NCBI GenBank assembly: GCA_027625915.1
Contig: JANTQA010000015.1
Span: forward strand, 11,375,001 to 11,439,000
Length of the DNA stretch: 64,000 nt
Reading direction: 5' to 3'
From: Anaeramoeba flamelloides
Lineage: Eukaryota; Metamonada; Anaeramoebidae
The notes under the pieces are model-generated. The model ran no database searches. It was not told the DNA's origin and saw only the letters and a list, made by a program, of their open reading frames with translations. Below are positions 22,300-35,034 of this stretch, in pieces. Every line of letters begins with the position of its first letter. Positions within the stretch are counted from its first letter, which is position 1. A program made the translations under genes and the position numbers.

Positions 22300-23110
22300 T
22301 CCAGAAAAAAATGATTATATATTTTTATCCACAAATATTATTTAAATATTTTTGAAATTTAAATTATTTAGGAAGTATTCTATTTCAAATATTAAAAGTT
22401 TAAATGAATAACTGGGATCTGATATTGTTAAAATCAGTAATTTAAAAATATTTATGAATGTTTTATTTTATAATTATTAATTTAAATTCATTTTATTTGT
22501 TGAAAACATTGTGAAGATTTTAGAAAAATAATAGTAGAATCTATTTGATTAAATTTTTAGCTTTTGGATTATTATTAACTTGCTGAAATATTAATGATTG
22601 GGTTGTATAATTGTTGATTCAAAATAATACATTTTAAAAAATATTTCGTTAGATTATTAGATTACTTTTTCATGTTTTAAAAAAGTATTTTGAGGCGATT
22701 TATCATTTAATAGTAGTTTTTCTTATATTTTTTTTGTTTAAAAAAAAAAAGAAGAAAAAATTTGATTTGAACTGTTCTTTGAATCAAAAAAAATTATTTT
22801 ATTAGTTTAAAATAATTATTGTAATTTTTTTGAAAAATAAAGTGTGTTTTTTATTTATGGGGTTATTTGAAAATCAGGTGATATTTATTTTTTAAAGTGA
22901 TTTTTTGTTCACTTCCTTTATAGGTAATAAGATTTATTCCCCCTTTGATGTTATTTTTTTTTTTTAGATATAATTGTGAAATATTATTCGATTCTGAACT
23001 TTTCAAAATGTAAAAAAAGGGAATCAAATTATTAAAAACATTAATGAATTTCTGAGTATCTTAAAAAATAAAGATTGGTTTATACTGCACAGATTTAGAT
23101 TTCCCTTTTC
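22300..23110 (+). repeat. Dispersed repeat R2, diverged copy
   Basis: Looser match to 1140-1860 and 51710-52450: CACAAATA..TT..GAAATTTAAA, an ATTAANATTGGGTT block and GGTAATAAGATT in the same order. Confidence 0.5.
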
Positions 23111-24261
23111 AACGTTGTGATGTCTTAACGTTTTTTTTTAAATTGCTATTAAAATAAGAAATTTTTTTTTTTTTTACGGGTTTACAAGACCCTTAAGGTC
23201 GTGTTTCTCAATAAAACTATTTTTTATTAAAAAACTTGAAATAGTCATTTTTTTATGATAAGATTGGCTTAGAAGAACTATAATCTTGTAAAAATGGTCA
23301 TTTTAAAATCTTAAATGGAAAAATAATTTATTCTGGGGTGATCTAGTCAAAATTACTGATTTTCTTTTTTTTTTGAACGATAAAAATATAAAATGAATGA
23401 TTACAAGAATCTGCTGAAAAAAAAAATTAATAATATATTTCTTGAGTTTTCAAAAAAAAAATTTTTGTATAGGTCAAAGTAGAATTGATAAAATTATGAG
23501 TGAAGAAAAGTTACATTTAGTGTTTCAAAATAATAAGGGTGTTTTTTTGTTATAGAAGATCTTTATTTATTAACCCTTAAAAAATGGGATGGTAAGCTTA
23601 AAGTAAAGGTGTTGTTGATTTCTTAAATTTCTATTATTTGAAAAATTTATTCAAAAAATGAAGGATCAAATTGGAGAATTTATGTCAAAAAATAGAGTAA
23701 ATTTTTACCATCAAATAGAAACAATTTAATAAAAATAGAGACAATTACAAAAAATCTTGAGTTTATTTCTTTGCAAATTTAATAATATACGAAAACCTTC
23801 AAGGGGTAGACCTACATATTTTATTTGAACTTAAGTATTTTATTAAGTTTTGAATTATTATTTTTTTTTTTTTGGATTTTTAGTTGTAACAACAATAGTA
23901 TGAGAAAATATAATTAAAAATTTTCAAGTTAGACAAAGATACTACTTCAATTATCATTTCATTTTTGTTAATTGGGTTTGTTTACAATATAATCAACGGT
24001 ACAGTTCTTAAAAACCTTGAGGTTGTTGTATTTAAGTTTTTTAACAGCACTTCAATTTTTAAAAGTCTCTAGTTTAGAAAAAAAGGTCTATTTTGAAGTA
24101 AAAATTTTTAAATGAGTGTGACAATGAATTTTTTTTAAATTCAAATTTAGGATTTTTTTTTGAATATATAATAACCAATAGTTTAGAAAACATTCTTATC
24201 ATCTAAAAAATCGAATTATGAAAAAAAAAAATAACTTATTAAATATTAAAAGTGTCAGTCA
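23111..24261. other. Intergenic, no gene seen
   Basis: AT-rich with long T runs. No protein-like frame on either strand. Confidence 0.4.
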
Positions 24262-25153
24262 AGTGCCTACTTTTCTAGAAATCAAAAGAATTGAGAAAAA
24301 TCAATTATTTTGCTCGTTTTTTTTTAATTCTAAACAGTAGAGTCAAAGTGTCTGTAGAGTACCATAGAGTGCCTAGCTTTTCTTGGGGTTTTCTGTTTCA
24401 TATGTAAAATCTATTGGTTTTTGTTAGGTTTTTTACTTTTAGAAATAAACCGAAAATTTATTAAATTTTTCTGTTAATTTCTAAAAGTAAAAAAAACCTA
24501 GAACACTTCATAAATAAACAGAAAACTCAAAAAAAGCTAACGGGGGGTTTCCAGAATTTGAAAGAATGGAGTAAAATCTTTAATTTTACTCAATTCTTTT
24601 GAATTCAAGAAAACCTTGTGGCAATTTTTTATGCTTTTTGAAACAAACCGAAATTTTCTTAAATTATCTATTTATTGTGCCAGAATTAAAAACAAAAAAA
24701 AACGAAAGTGTCCTAGGTTTTTTTGGCTTTTTTAAATACACCCGAAAAATCTTTAATTTTCTTTTTATTTGAAAAATTAAAAAAAACCTAACGAGAGTAC
24801 CTGTAGAGTGCCTAGCTTTTCCAGAATTCAAAAGAATTGGGTAAAATCTTTGTTTTTTCTCCATTCTTTTAAATTTTGGAAAAGCTAACGTTGGTTTTTT
24901 TTTTTTTTACTTTATGAAATAAACGAAAATTTATTTAAATTTTCTGTTCATTTCAAAAATTAAAAAAAACCTAACGAAAGTGTCCGTCAAGTGCCTGGCT
25001 TTTCTTGAGGTTTTCTTTTTTATTAATAAAATCTATCGATTTTCCTAATAAACAGAAAACTCAAGAAAAGCTAACAGCAGTTTTCCAGTATTCAAAAGAA
25101 TTGAGAAAAATCTTTGATTTTACTCTATTCTTTTAAATTCTGGAAAACCTAAC
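24262..25153. repeat. Array of consecutive hairpins
   Basis: About eight imperfect palindromes of 70-85 bases follow one another, most separated by short linkers such as ACGAAAGTGTCCGTCAAGTG. Approximate stem-loops: 24375-24538 (enclosing another at 24424-24500), 24545-24616, 24713-24790, 24812-24888, 24892-24973, 24997-25073 and 25079-25150. Stems recur in a few types: type A starts CTTTTCCAGAATTCAAAAGA, type B starts GCTTTTCTTGAGG, type C starts AGGTTTTTT. Most stems end in the signature CTAACG or CTAACAG. A decayed first unit lies near 24262-24340. There is no open frame of note. It could be a hairpin-RNA locus, or a tandem of foldback elements. Confidence 0.85.
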
Positions 25154-25791
25154 GAAAAAATCAAAAAAAAAATATTTTTTTTTCAATTTAAATCAATAAA
25201 AAATTTTTTAATAGCCCAAATAATTAATTCCCTATTTGAAAGATACTTATTAAATTTAAAATACCTTTAGAATCTAATAAAAGGGCCTCTTAACTGTGAA
25301 AAAAAAATTTTTCAAAACTTTTACTATTAAATTTCAAAAAAATATTAAAAGAAACTTGAAAATTGGATTTTTCAACATAAATTTTTAAATATCTTGCAAA
25401 ATAATTTTTTGATCAAAGATCTCTTATTAACCAATAGTGTTTATTATCAATGAAGTTATTTATAAGTGAAAAATCTGCAAATGTTTAATTTTTTTGAAAA
25501 AATTTTTGAAGGATAGTGAAAAAGAAAAAAAGTACGGGTGGTCTTCTCAAATAAAGATTCTTCGATTAAAACACAAATTTTATGATCACTGTAAACTTTT
25601 TTTATTTATTTCGATAAATCAGTGACATTATGAGAGTTTTTCTTTAATAGAATTGTGTTCATATAAGATTTATTGGGTTATTGAGATTTTGAGATTTCAA
25701 AATCTGAAGTAGGATTTAGAGTATTTATTTTAAATTTTCACAGCAAACCCCAAAAAAATTCAACTAGGTTTACTGTTTTGAAAACTTAAGG
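25154..25791. other. Intergenic, no gene seen
   Basis: AT-rich spacer between the hairpin array and an R1 copy. Confidence 0.4.
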
Positions 25792-26575
25792 GATTAGTGT
25801 CAACTAAGGAGAAGCCTAAGATCAAAGTGCATTGGTATTGGGTTTAACTATCTTGGTGCGACATGGTTTAAATGTCTCTAAAAAATCAATTAGTCAAGTT
25901 GTGATATTTGTTGATCTTTATCAATTAAAAATGATCTATGTATTAGTAAAAAACCTAACAATTTCAGAATAAAATTTGTCTTTTTTCATAAATTTAAAGG
26001 TTGGATTGCCAATATTCAGACTCCAAAGCTACAAAATCTCTTTCTTAAATTTCTTGTAATAATGTATATCAATAGCGAAAAAAATCGTTTTTTCTAAAAA
26101 ATTGTATAATTAACGAATAAATTTTTTTGACAAATCATTTCTCAAATCATGAAAATATATTGATGTGGCAATTAAGTTTATAAAAAGGAAACAAAACTAA
26201 CCAGTCTCTTGATTTTTAAGTTTACGATTATTGAGTTAATCTTTGAAATTAAAAAAGTTTTAAAAATAATTACTTTTGGAAGTTATAAATATTAATTATT
26301 AAAAACCTGAGTACTATTATTTTGAGGTTCTTTTTCGATTTGAAAAAGGAATAAAAAAAACAATTTCCAAAATGGGATTTTTTAAAATTGAGATCATTAG
26401 GAAAAAAATTTAAGAATTTATTTTTCATTACTATTTATCATATATTTTTTAGGTTTGATAAAAACTATTTGAACCATGGCTTACTCAGACCATTTACACC
26501 TAATTACAACATACTTTGATTATAGAGATATCTATGGTGACTTTCATCCTTAAGTGGGATAAAATGTCAAATGTT
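25792..26575 (+). repeat. Dispersed repeat R1
   Basis: Starts GGATTAGTGTCAACTAAGGA and continues GAAGCCTA, AAATGTCTCTAAAAAATCAA, TTGTTGATCTT, and ends TACAACATACTTTGATTATA then TAAGTGGG. Same order at 37455-38195 and 46300-47045. Short open frames inside differ between copies and are not conserved, so it is non-coding. Confidence 0.8.
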
Positions 26576-27731
26576 TCTATTTTGGTATTTATTTTCAGAA
26601 TAAAAGGGAAATACTTTTACTCCATTTTTTCGTTAGTTTTCTTTTACAAAGAGTTATCATGTAAGGGGGTTGTTGGTTTTTGATTCTTTTTGATAAAGCA
26701 AAATGAAAACAAAGTGAAAATTGTTTAACTTTTTTGGGTCTTTGGATTCTAAATGGGAAAAAATAATCACTTCCTTTTCTATATTTTTCTTTAATAAAAT
26801 TGAGTTTTCAAGAAGTTTGTGGTAATTTATGTCTCTATTTAAAAAAGCAAATTGAAAATGTGTTCCAAAATTTTTCTCATTTGGAATTCAGAGACAAAAA
26901 TGACGAAAGTATCAGTTAAAATTCTGAAATTTGACGTTCTTGACGAAATCTGAGTTTAACTGAAATATCAAAATATTACAAAAAAAACCTGTTAAATACT
27001 AAATATAGATATGAAACATTATAACCTATGTTAAGAAAAACAATTAAAAAAAGGAAAATGAAGTGAAAATTGTTTAGGATTTTTCTCCAAATTCACTTTC
27101 AAATTTTTACTTTCTCGTTCGTAGAAAAAAACAAAAAAGCCAATAAAATCTGAAAAACAAAAAATTTCATTTGTAACAATTGTTCAACAGGTGGTCACGG
27201 TCATGATCTGATCAAATAAAATATACTTTTAATTTAAAATAAAAAGATCAAATTTTTCCTTCAGCTTTCCAAAAAGAAAAAACCAACATGGACAATGAAT
27301 AAATCACAAATCCCCGAGTTCTAAAAGTATAATGAGTAATTTAAGCTTCTTTTAAGAATTAAAAATTTTGAAAAGGTCACATAATTTTGAAAAACTTTTT
27401 TGTGAAAGTTGAATGAAAATTTTGTTCCATTAATTTCCAACAAAGAGCAATCTTTTAAATCTATTTTTGATATACTAATTTATTCTCAAATTACTTTTTT
27501 TTTTCTGAAAGATACCTAATCTCGTTTTGATGATTATTTAGTTTTTTTCCGAGTTAACAAGCTTTGTTCGACTTTTTTTTAACTTTTGATTGAATTTTAT
27601 CATTTCAAAAAAAAAAAAGTAACATTATTAAACACAGAAATTGAATTAGCACATTTGTTCTCTAAAAATTCCAAAACGTGTCTTTCTCAAATATCAAACC
27701 AAATATTGTCAAAAAAAAAAAAAAATTAAAG
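26576..27731. other. Intergenic, repeat fragments, no gene seen
   Basis: Contains fragments of the R4 family (near 26770-26900). Otherwise AT-rich without a protein-like frame. Confidence 0.4.
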
Positions 27732-27733
27732 TA

Positions 27734-28766
27734 TAGTTTGTTCAATAACCCGTGTCGTCGTCCCTTTTTGTGTTTTTAAAAATTATTAGTGTTTTTTTTG
27801 AAATAACTTTTTTTTTTTTTTTAAATGTTTTTTTTTTTTTTTAACTGTGGTTTTATGTTTTTATTTTGTGTTTTAGAAAAAATATAGTTCCGTTTAACCT
27901 TGCTTTCATATCAAACAATATGTACAATGTTTCATTTTATCGAAATGTTTTTCTACAACCTTCAATTCCAGTCTCCTCATAAAAGAGATCTAATTCAACA
28001 AAATTTGAACAAACCAATACAAAATCCACAATAACCATATCTTTCAATTTGATTAATAACAAAAATAAACACTAAAAAGGATAAAACCAGTTTCTTAAAA
28101 ACTTTTTGACTGATAACTCGACACTATCAAAAAAATGAGATATTAATTTTTCCAAGTTTTTTGATCAAGAAAAGAAAAAAAATTCATTTCAATTTACTTT
28201 TTTCCTCAAGTCAATCATCTTCAAATCATATCTTGTAATTGTTTGACTTTATTTATTTGTTTTCATTCTTTTTTTTAATTTATTGGATAAGATATGAATC
28301 CTCAATAAAGAATATTTCATATTGAATCAAAAATTTAATTAGCAAATATTTTATTCTTATTAAAATTCGACAAGAACATTACCAATGACCAAATTATTTA
28401 TAAATCAATTCATAACAACAATTTTCTTAATGAGAGGAAACTAAGCCACTAAAAAGCTCAATTTTCATTGCCTATGACAAGATCTTTCAATTTTTCATTC
28501 AATTAGAAGATAAAATATTTCTTTGATACTTTGAAAAAAAAATTTCTTTTATGACTTCGAGAAGGACAATATTATTAACAAGACAGACTTTTCTACTAAA
28601 AACAAAGACACTCTTGATAACTTTTCATTTCAACAACAATTAAAAACAAGTAAACAATAATAAAAAAGTCGGAAAACAACACTTAAAAACACTTTTTTAA
28701 AAAAACCACAGTAAAGGTCGAAAAAAAAATATTTATTGAACTTGACACGGGTTATTGAACAAACTG
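27734..28766. mobile_element. 1.03-kb TIR element, TA-flanked, no coding
   Basis: The left end AGTTTGTTCAATAACCCGTG (27735) is inverted at the right end (GACACGGGTTATTGAACAAA, 28744-28763), followed by CTG and TA at 28767; TA also precedes the left end at 27732. Similarity in the arms continues for about 130 bases (CTGTGGTTTT and its complement AAACCACAG). There is no transposase frame. The AATAACCCG end links it to the elements at 35035 and 49188. A Tc1/mariner-type non-autonomous element is the best guess. Confidence 0.82.
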
Positions 28767-28971
28767 TAAATAAAAAGTGTGATTATTTTCAAGTTTTTAA
28801 TTTCTAAAATGGCAACACATTAGGTTTAAAAAAAAAAAAAGAAAAATATGAAAAGGGCGAAATAACCCCCAGTAATAAATTAAATAGCAGTATAATTTTT
28901 TAATCTTTTTTTTAAAAAGAGAGGAAAAAAAATAATTACAGAAAATAAACAAAGAATCTCAAAAGAACACT

Positions 28972-30022
28972 TTAAAGCTCTTTTTTTTGATTCCTTTGCG
29001 TACTGAAAATTATTCTTTTTTTAATTTTTGGGGATTTGTATAGCCCCATTTTCTTTGTCGGGATAAAAACCATTTTTTCACGATCAAATAATGCAATATT
29101 CGACCACCCTTTTTTTTGAAAAAAGAAAACCAGGCTTCTTTGCAAATTTTTTGAAGACGCCTTTGGTTTGATTTGGCAATAAATATCAAATAATTTTTTG
29201 TTGATTGTAATTTGTTTTTCGTTCTCAAACCCATTTGTCCAATTGCCTATCAGTGTGGGGTCGTATTTGTGGAAAGAATCCAAACGCGAAATCCAACTGA
29301 CAATTTTTTTGGATCTCAAGATCTTTTGGAGAGCATTTTTCGAGAGTTGTGTGTTTTGTTCTTCAGAATTTGATTTACAAAGAGCAACTATGATCGGTTC
29401 TATTTCTGGTTCATTTCTGGTGCGAATATAATCCATTTTAAAGCCTGAATTTGAGAGATCTATAGAGAGGAAGAAGTCAATAGATATTCAATACAATTGA
29501 AAAGACAAGATATGTTATTTGGTATGAGAAGAATTCGATTGGGGGACATTAGAAAGAAAAATTAAGATCTGGTTAGATTATTTTACCTTGATGCCTTCTC
29601 TTTCGAAGATTCATGTTGTTGCTTTGTATCTTCATATCTGTGTGCTTGTAGTTGTTTGTTTGTAGTTTAAACAAAACATATGAAGCGATTGCATGCTATG
29701 TCACATGAAGATTCAGAAACCAATTAAATATTCGAAGAATTATTTTTTTTTTTTTTTTTTGGACACGAACAAAATAGAAAAAAAAAGAAAATTAGGTTTT
29801 ATAAATAATCTTTAAAGGTCCATTAAACCCAATGGTAAAAATTGGCCAGTCTTTTCGAACAAAAGTATTTGGGATCATCAAAAGAAAAAAAAAATAAAAT
29901 TAACGAAATTGTACCTTTAAATTACAATTACTTTTATTTAAGATTTCTAAGGCTTCGGAAAAGGTCGAGTTTGTGATTACAATGAATTCTTGGATCAGTT
30001 CTGAGAGTTTGGTGTTTTGCAT
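28972..30022 (-). CDS. UBA-like domain protein, three exons, otherwise unrecognised
   Basis: The spliced model uses exons 30022-29915 (ATG start), 29695-29587 and 29444-28972, with introns GTACAA..CATAG and GTAAAA..TTCAG. All junctions keep frame, giving 229 residues. The first exon-exon junction completes a UBA-like helical bundle: LIQEFIVITNSTFSEALEIL, then NKSNCNLK joined to HAIASYV, matching the pattern in which a Thr-turn is followed by A...L and a final N.NL..AIA.Y. Such N-terminal domains bind ubiquitin in p47/UBX-type and related proteins. The rest (about 70-229) is basic with a Lys/Arg-rich end (KIKKRIIFSTQRNQ) and a central FFQKKGWSNIALFD, with no family recognised. The coherent junction makes the gene model credible; its function is open. 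It lies on the same strand as the UBX gene about 9 kb away. Confidence 0.65.
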
Positions 30023-33000
30023 TTATAGATTATTTTTTTTAGTCTTTTACGATCTGACTTTTAAAAAAAAAAAAAGTGAAAAAAATTAAAAGGTAAAAAA
30101 AATAAATTATTATTTTCCAAAAAAGTCTTTTTTTTTATTATTTTTCAAACAGCAAGATAGAAATTTATTCCGATTATTCTTTGTTCATGGATACCTTAAA
30201 TTTTTAATACAAAATTTTGTTGATTTAACCCAAATTTTTTTCTAATACAAAAATTCCAAAAATACAAATATTTCTTTGGATTACCAAAACAGCAATCAGT
30301 AAAGTCAATTGATTTTCCATAACTTCGAATATGGAATGATTATTTGGTTAATTGTATAATGTGGGATCGTTTTAATAACAAAGAACTCTTGGTCTTTCTA
30401 CTTTCTTTTTTTTTTATTATTGAGGGTAAATGATTTCCCACCCGATATTATTTAATTTTTTGAATTATAACTTTTGTCTAATATTAAAATAAAATAACCA
30501 CCCACTAAATTAACTCAATTCCAAATATCTTTTTTAAAAATTAATTTGCGCAATTAGTTTCAATTCAAGAATATAATTCTATCAGTTAAGACTCAAAAGT
30601 CAAAAACCGGTTTCCTAAAGAGAAAATAAGAAAACTCTTGAACAATCAGCTATTAAAACTTATCCCCTTTATTAAAAATTAAGTTTCTCATTCCAAATTA
30701 TCCCCTTATACAACAAAAAATTCGAAATTATCTTTAACAGCATCTTGGAAATATTGTTTGGAATGGAATTTGGACAGTGTTAAATAAAACACAATGTTTC
30801 TTGAAAATAACCAAAATTTTCCATCAAAAGGCGAAATACTTTCAAAATTCTCAGAATTAACTCGGAAAAAAATTGCTGGAAATATACTCAAATATTGTGA
30901 TTACGATCTGAATTTCAAATGAGAGTTATTTAAATATATTTCTCTCTTAAAATTGTTTCGTTTTCCAACTACTGTTATCTTCAAATTATGAAAAATAAAT
31001 TTTTTCTCAAAGCTCAATCGGTAAAAAGCTAAATTAAATCACAACAATTTTACTACCAAATGATCTTCTGAAGATCTTGGGATTTTTACAACCATTTTAC
31101 AGAAAAATTATCTGGGAACTTGTAAAAAAATTTTAAAGAATTAATTAGAAAATAACAGTACTTTTAAAAAAACAATTACGTTTCATTTTCTTATTTGAGA
31201 ATACCCAAAAGTGTTACGGAAATATCTCGATTTACCACTGTTTAAATAATCGAGGTTCTTGGCTTTTTTTTGAGTGGTGTGTTGGTCGGACTAAGAATCC
31301 TAAATGAAATTTTTATTTCCAAATTGAAATTGTTAAATTTGTTGAAATTTTATCCGATTTTATTTTCAAATCTTTTTACAGAAAATAGTTTTAGAGTCTT
31401 TGTTTTTTCTTTAAGGCAGGTTTCTAAAATGAATCTTCATAGTCATTTTGTAGTCAAATTATTTACTTTTTTGTTTTTTTTTTTTCATTAAAAATTTTCC
31501 CAGAATTTCTGAAATTGTGATTTTTTTCAAGATCAAGTATCAATTAAAAATTGAGTTCATTCAATTAACTGGTGCGAATCGATTTGTTTTATTAAATATG
31601 GTTCATTAATCGATATTTCACCAACAAGCCCTTTTTTTGTCAAAAAAGAAATAGATCAATTTAAAAGGAATTAAATAAAATCGTCAAAAAGTTGTGACAG
31701 TCTAACAATTTCAGTCTGTTATCTGAAGATCGAACTGGCCAATTCTTTGGTGTTATTCAAAGAATTGATTATTCCAGAGAAAAAAATTATCTCTTACAAC
31801 TTGGAAAAAAAAATAAATTTTTTAAAAATTTTTAAATCCATTTCCCTTTTTCTAAGCAATTAACTTTTACTTTTAAAAGAACTCAAGAGAACTGAGGGCA
31901 AACGAATTTTTCAAAGTTTCTTAACACAAAAATCTGAAAAATTGTTCTTCAAAGCTTTGTAAAACATTTTGTAAAATGGAAAAGGTATTGTTACTTTTCC
32001 AAAATTTATTTGAATTTATTGGTCTGAATGAAAAACAGTTTTGTTCACTCTCGTTTTCAATCAGAACAGGAATTTTCAACTATACCCCGAATTCAAAACC
32101 ACCTATGAGTATACCAATTCTGAAATATTAAGTATTTTACTGTTTTTTGAGATATTATCTCATATATTTAATTGTATTTGTATCAAATTCCAAATCGGAC
32201 TAAAATAACGATTTAATAGTAACTGAGAAAAAAGAAAGAAAAATGAAAAAAATAGTAAATTTTTGGGATTTGAGTGTTTCTCTTCTCTTTTTTTTTCAAG
32301 GTTAGTACACTGTGTCTCCTTTTGTTTATTTTTTTTTTTATGTTCAAAAAGGGACTGATTAATTTTGAGAAATAAATTGTCAAGTTTGATAAATGATTTT
32401 TTTTCACCCTTAAAATGTTAAAAAGAAAAAACAAAAGTTTTATAATTAACTAACTTTCTTGTAAAGAATAATCTTCAAAAACTATTTCCGCTAACAATTG
32501 CATTTAGAAAATTTTTTTAACCAAATTGCTTAAACAAGTCTTTGATAAAATTGTCTTCAATAATAGTAATTCATTCAACAGTTTATGAAGTGTATCAATT
32601 TTTTGCTAATTTTTATTTCTTTTGGTTTTCCCATCAAAGAAATATTAAATAAGCAATTATTATAATTTTTACATTATTTTCTAAAAAAGTGTTATTTCAA
32701 TTCGATTTAGTTTTACTATTGATAATATTTTTGATAATACAATTTATTAATTCACCTTTGACTCATTTGAAACCTTTGTATAAAAAAATCTCAAAACCGA
32801 GAAAAATTCCAATTTAATGATTTGTCAAAACGAGAGACTACAAAATTTCACCTCATTTTTCTTATTTTTCTTTAACTAAATCAAGTTCTCCAAGAAATGG
32901 GTTGTATTTTGTTGTTTCAATTTGTAAAGGAAATTCAATAAGTGGTGAAAACTTTTTTTTTATTACCACCTTTTTCCCAATTAATAAATGAAAATTTTTA

Positions 33001-33033
33001 TTTCAAGATCTCAAAATTGTCCCTACGACCCAA
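30023..33033. other. Gene-poor 3-kb tract
   Basis: AT-rich. It holds short frames and R4-like pieces (near 32870-32950). One minus-strand stretch near 30706-30891 has mildly protein-like composition but no start or splice support. Nothing else can be named. Confidence 0.35.
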
Positions 33034-33595
33034 AAAACACTAAAAATGGAAAACTGATTAAATACTTTCCATTAATACAATTAAAAAAACAAAATGATAA
33101 AATAAAAATAAATAAAGTTTCAATTTAGCTTTTTCTTGAAAACATTTTTTGCCAAAATCATTGAATTCATACTTGGAATTAGGTATATTTTTAGATACAC
33201 TCTCTTGTTTTAACTCATTTACTAAAATAAATTCTAAATTATGGGAATTTTATTTTCACAAAAGGGACTAATTTGGTCTTCAAATGTTTTTTTTTAGTTT
33301 TAAATGGTAAAATAAAAAAAAAGTTAAACTAAAAGGATAAACTTTCTGGAAAAACATTCTAATTTAATATATTAACTTATTCTTTGATTTCAAACTTTTT
33401 TATTTTTTTTTGAACAATTGCGGTTGTGAAAAGTTTGAAATTTTTATGAAAAATATTTTCGATATTCAAAAGTTGAGAGTGTTTTTATTCTAAAAAAAAT
33501 TATCCCAGAGGTTAATTGAATTAAGTATGAAACTTAGATTTCGAAAAATATTAATCAGGAATAAATAGTGCTTAATTTTATTAAGGACATATTTT
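33034..33595 (+). repeat. Segment duplicated from 17520-18075
   Basis: Same orientation as the partner and similar over almost the whole length, with small indels. Confidence 0.8.
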
Positions 33596-34069
33596 TACAA
33601 ATTATCTGATGTCATGGAATAACTTAAACTTATTTACAAACCCTAATAAGAAATGATATTTCGAGAAATTTTATTCAACTTCCTTACAGATATTTAAATT
33701 ATAAAGGGGGAAAATTTTAAATTCATATTCAATTTCCTTTACAAATTGGGATAACAAAATACTACCACTTTTTTGCGAACTTAATTTAGTAAAAAAATAA
33801 TTGGAACAAGGAAGCGAAAACTGTGTCCCGTTTTGAATTCAAATACAATTATTTTACTTTCAAATAAAATTTTTACGAGTTTAATTTGATTTTATTTTTA
33901 ATTCATAAAATATTGGAAATTCACTTTTCTTATAACTTTAAAAAAATATCTTAAAGGTCAAGTCATTTAAATTAGAATTACTCCAAACTCAAAGAAGAAG
34001 CTTTTCATCAACCAGTGTCTTATGAAATTGTTCTTCTTTTGTTGACTTCATTCGAACAACAAAAAAAAA

Positions 34070-34575
34070 TTTTGAGAGGATCTTATTGGCAAAAATTACC
34101 CAAAATTTAAAAAAAGTTTCCCAGATTCTCAATTTCCAACAATTTAAATAAGAAAAAATTCACAGGGTTCCTCAAACAAAAATGGCATTTCACTAAAAAA
34201 AAAAGTAAAATAACAACAAAAATTTCACCAACCTTCCAAAAACAAAAAACTCAATTAACATCACAATAATTATTTGGAGTAAAGGACAAATTTAACAACG
34301 AAGAAAAAAATAAAAGAGGGCTTCTCAATAACAAAATTAAAACAGCAAAAAAAAACATTACCTTATGCTGAATAACAAAACTGTAAAATATAAAAAAAAT
34401 TCAAAGAATACAAAAAAGCACATCAAAAAAAATCTATAATGTGATCTCATTGACAAAAAATACAATTAACAAAAAAAAGTTACACCAACCTCCTCAATTT
34501 CAAAAAAGTGCGATTAACAAAAAATTAGTCCCAAAAGATTCTCAATCCCAAAAGGCAAATTGGGTAAAAAAAAAA
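34070..34575 (+). repeat. Degenerate A/C-rich minisatellite
   Basis: Irregular units of roughly 55-75 bases that each contain TTCTCAAT or CCTCAATTTC, then CAAAAA, then CAATTAACAAAAAA. The + strand is almost free of G. A related shorter run is at 56525-56700. Confidence 0.55.
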
Positions 34576-35034
34576 TAAATCTTTTTTTTATTGTATGTTT
34601 TGAACTTTTTAAGGTCAACAATTACTGAAACAGGAATATTGATTATCTTGTATTAGGTGAGGAAACATGTTATTTATGTTCTTAACTCATCAGTCTTGGT
34701 ATTAGTATGAATTGTAATAATATTTCAAAAAGGTACTTTTTTTAATTTCTTATTGGTTTTTCCAAAATCTGAATGTAGAGTATAAGAGTGACAGGTTTGT
34801 AGGTGTTTAATAATGAATTTTGATTTTTGGTTCATAGAAAAACATTTTGATTTACTTTTTGTCAATTAACTTATTTAAATAAATTTGTTTTTAAAAGATC
34901 CAAATAAAACCAAGTATAATTAAATTTTTCAATTGAAACCCCAAAAATCACATTTTATTTAAAATATAATCTAACCTAGAAACCTTACACTTTTACGTTC
35001 AGATTTCGGAAAAGCCAAATAGAAATTGAAAATA

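Noticed and set aside
25840-25900. R1 as a tRNA-derived SINE (GGTTTAAATGTCTC box)
   Set aside because: The copies are ~750 bases long, the box is not conserved between them, and no A box lies at the right distance.
30706-30891. Minus-strand open stretch with mildly protein-like text (SPFDGKFWLFSRN)
   Set aside because: No ATG, no defensible splice sites, no family and no neighbouring exons; the length is expected by chance.
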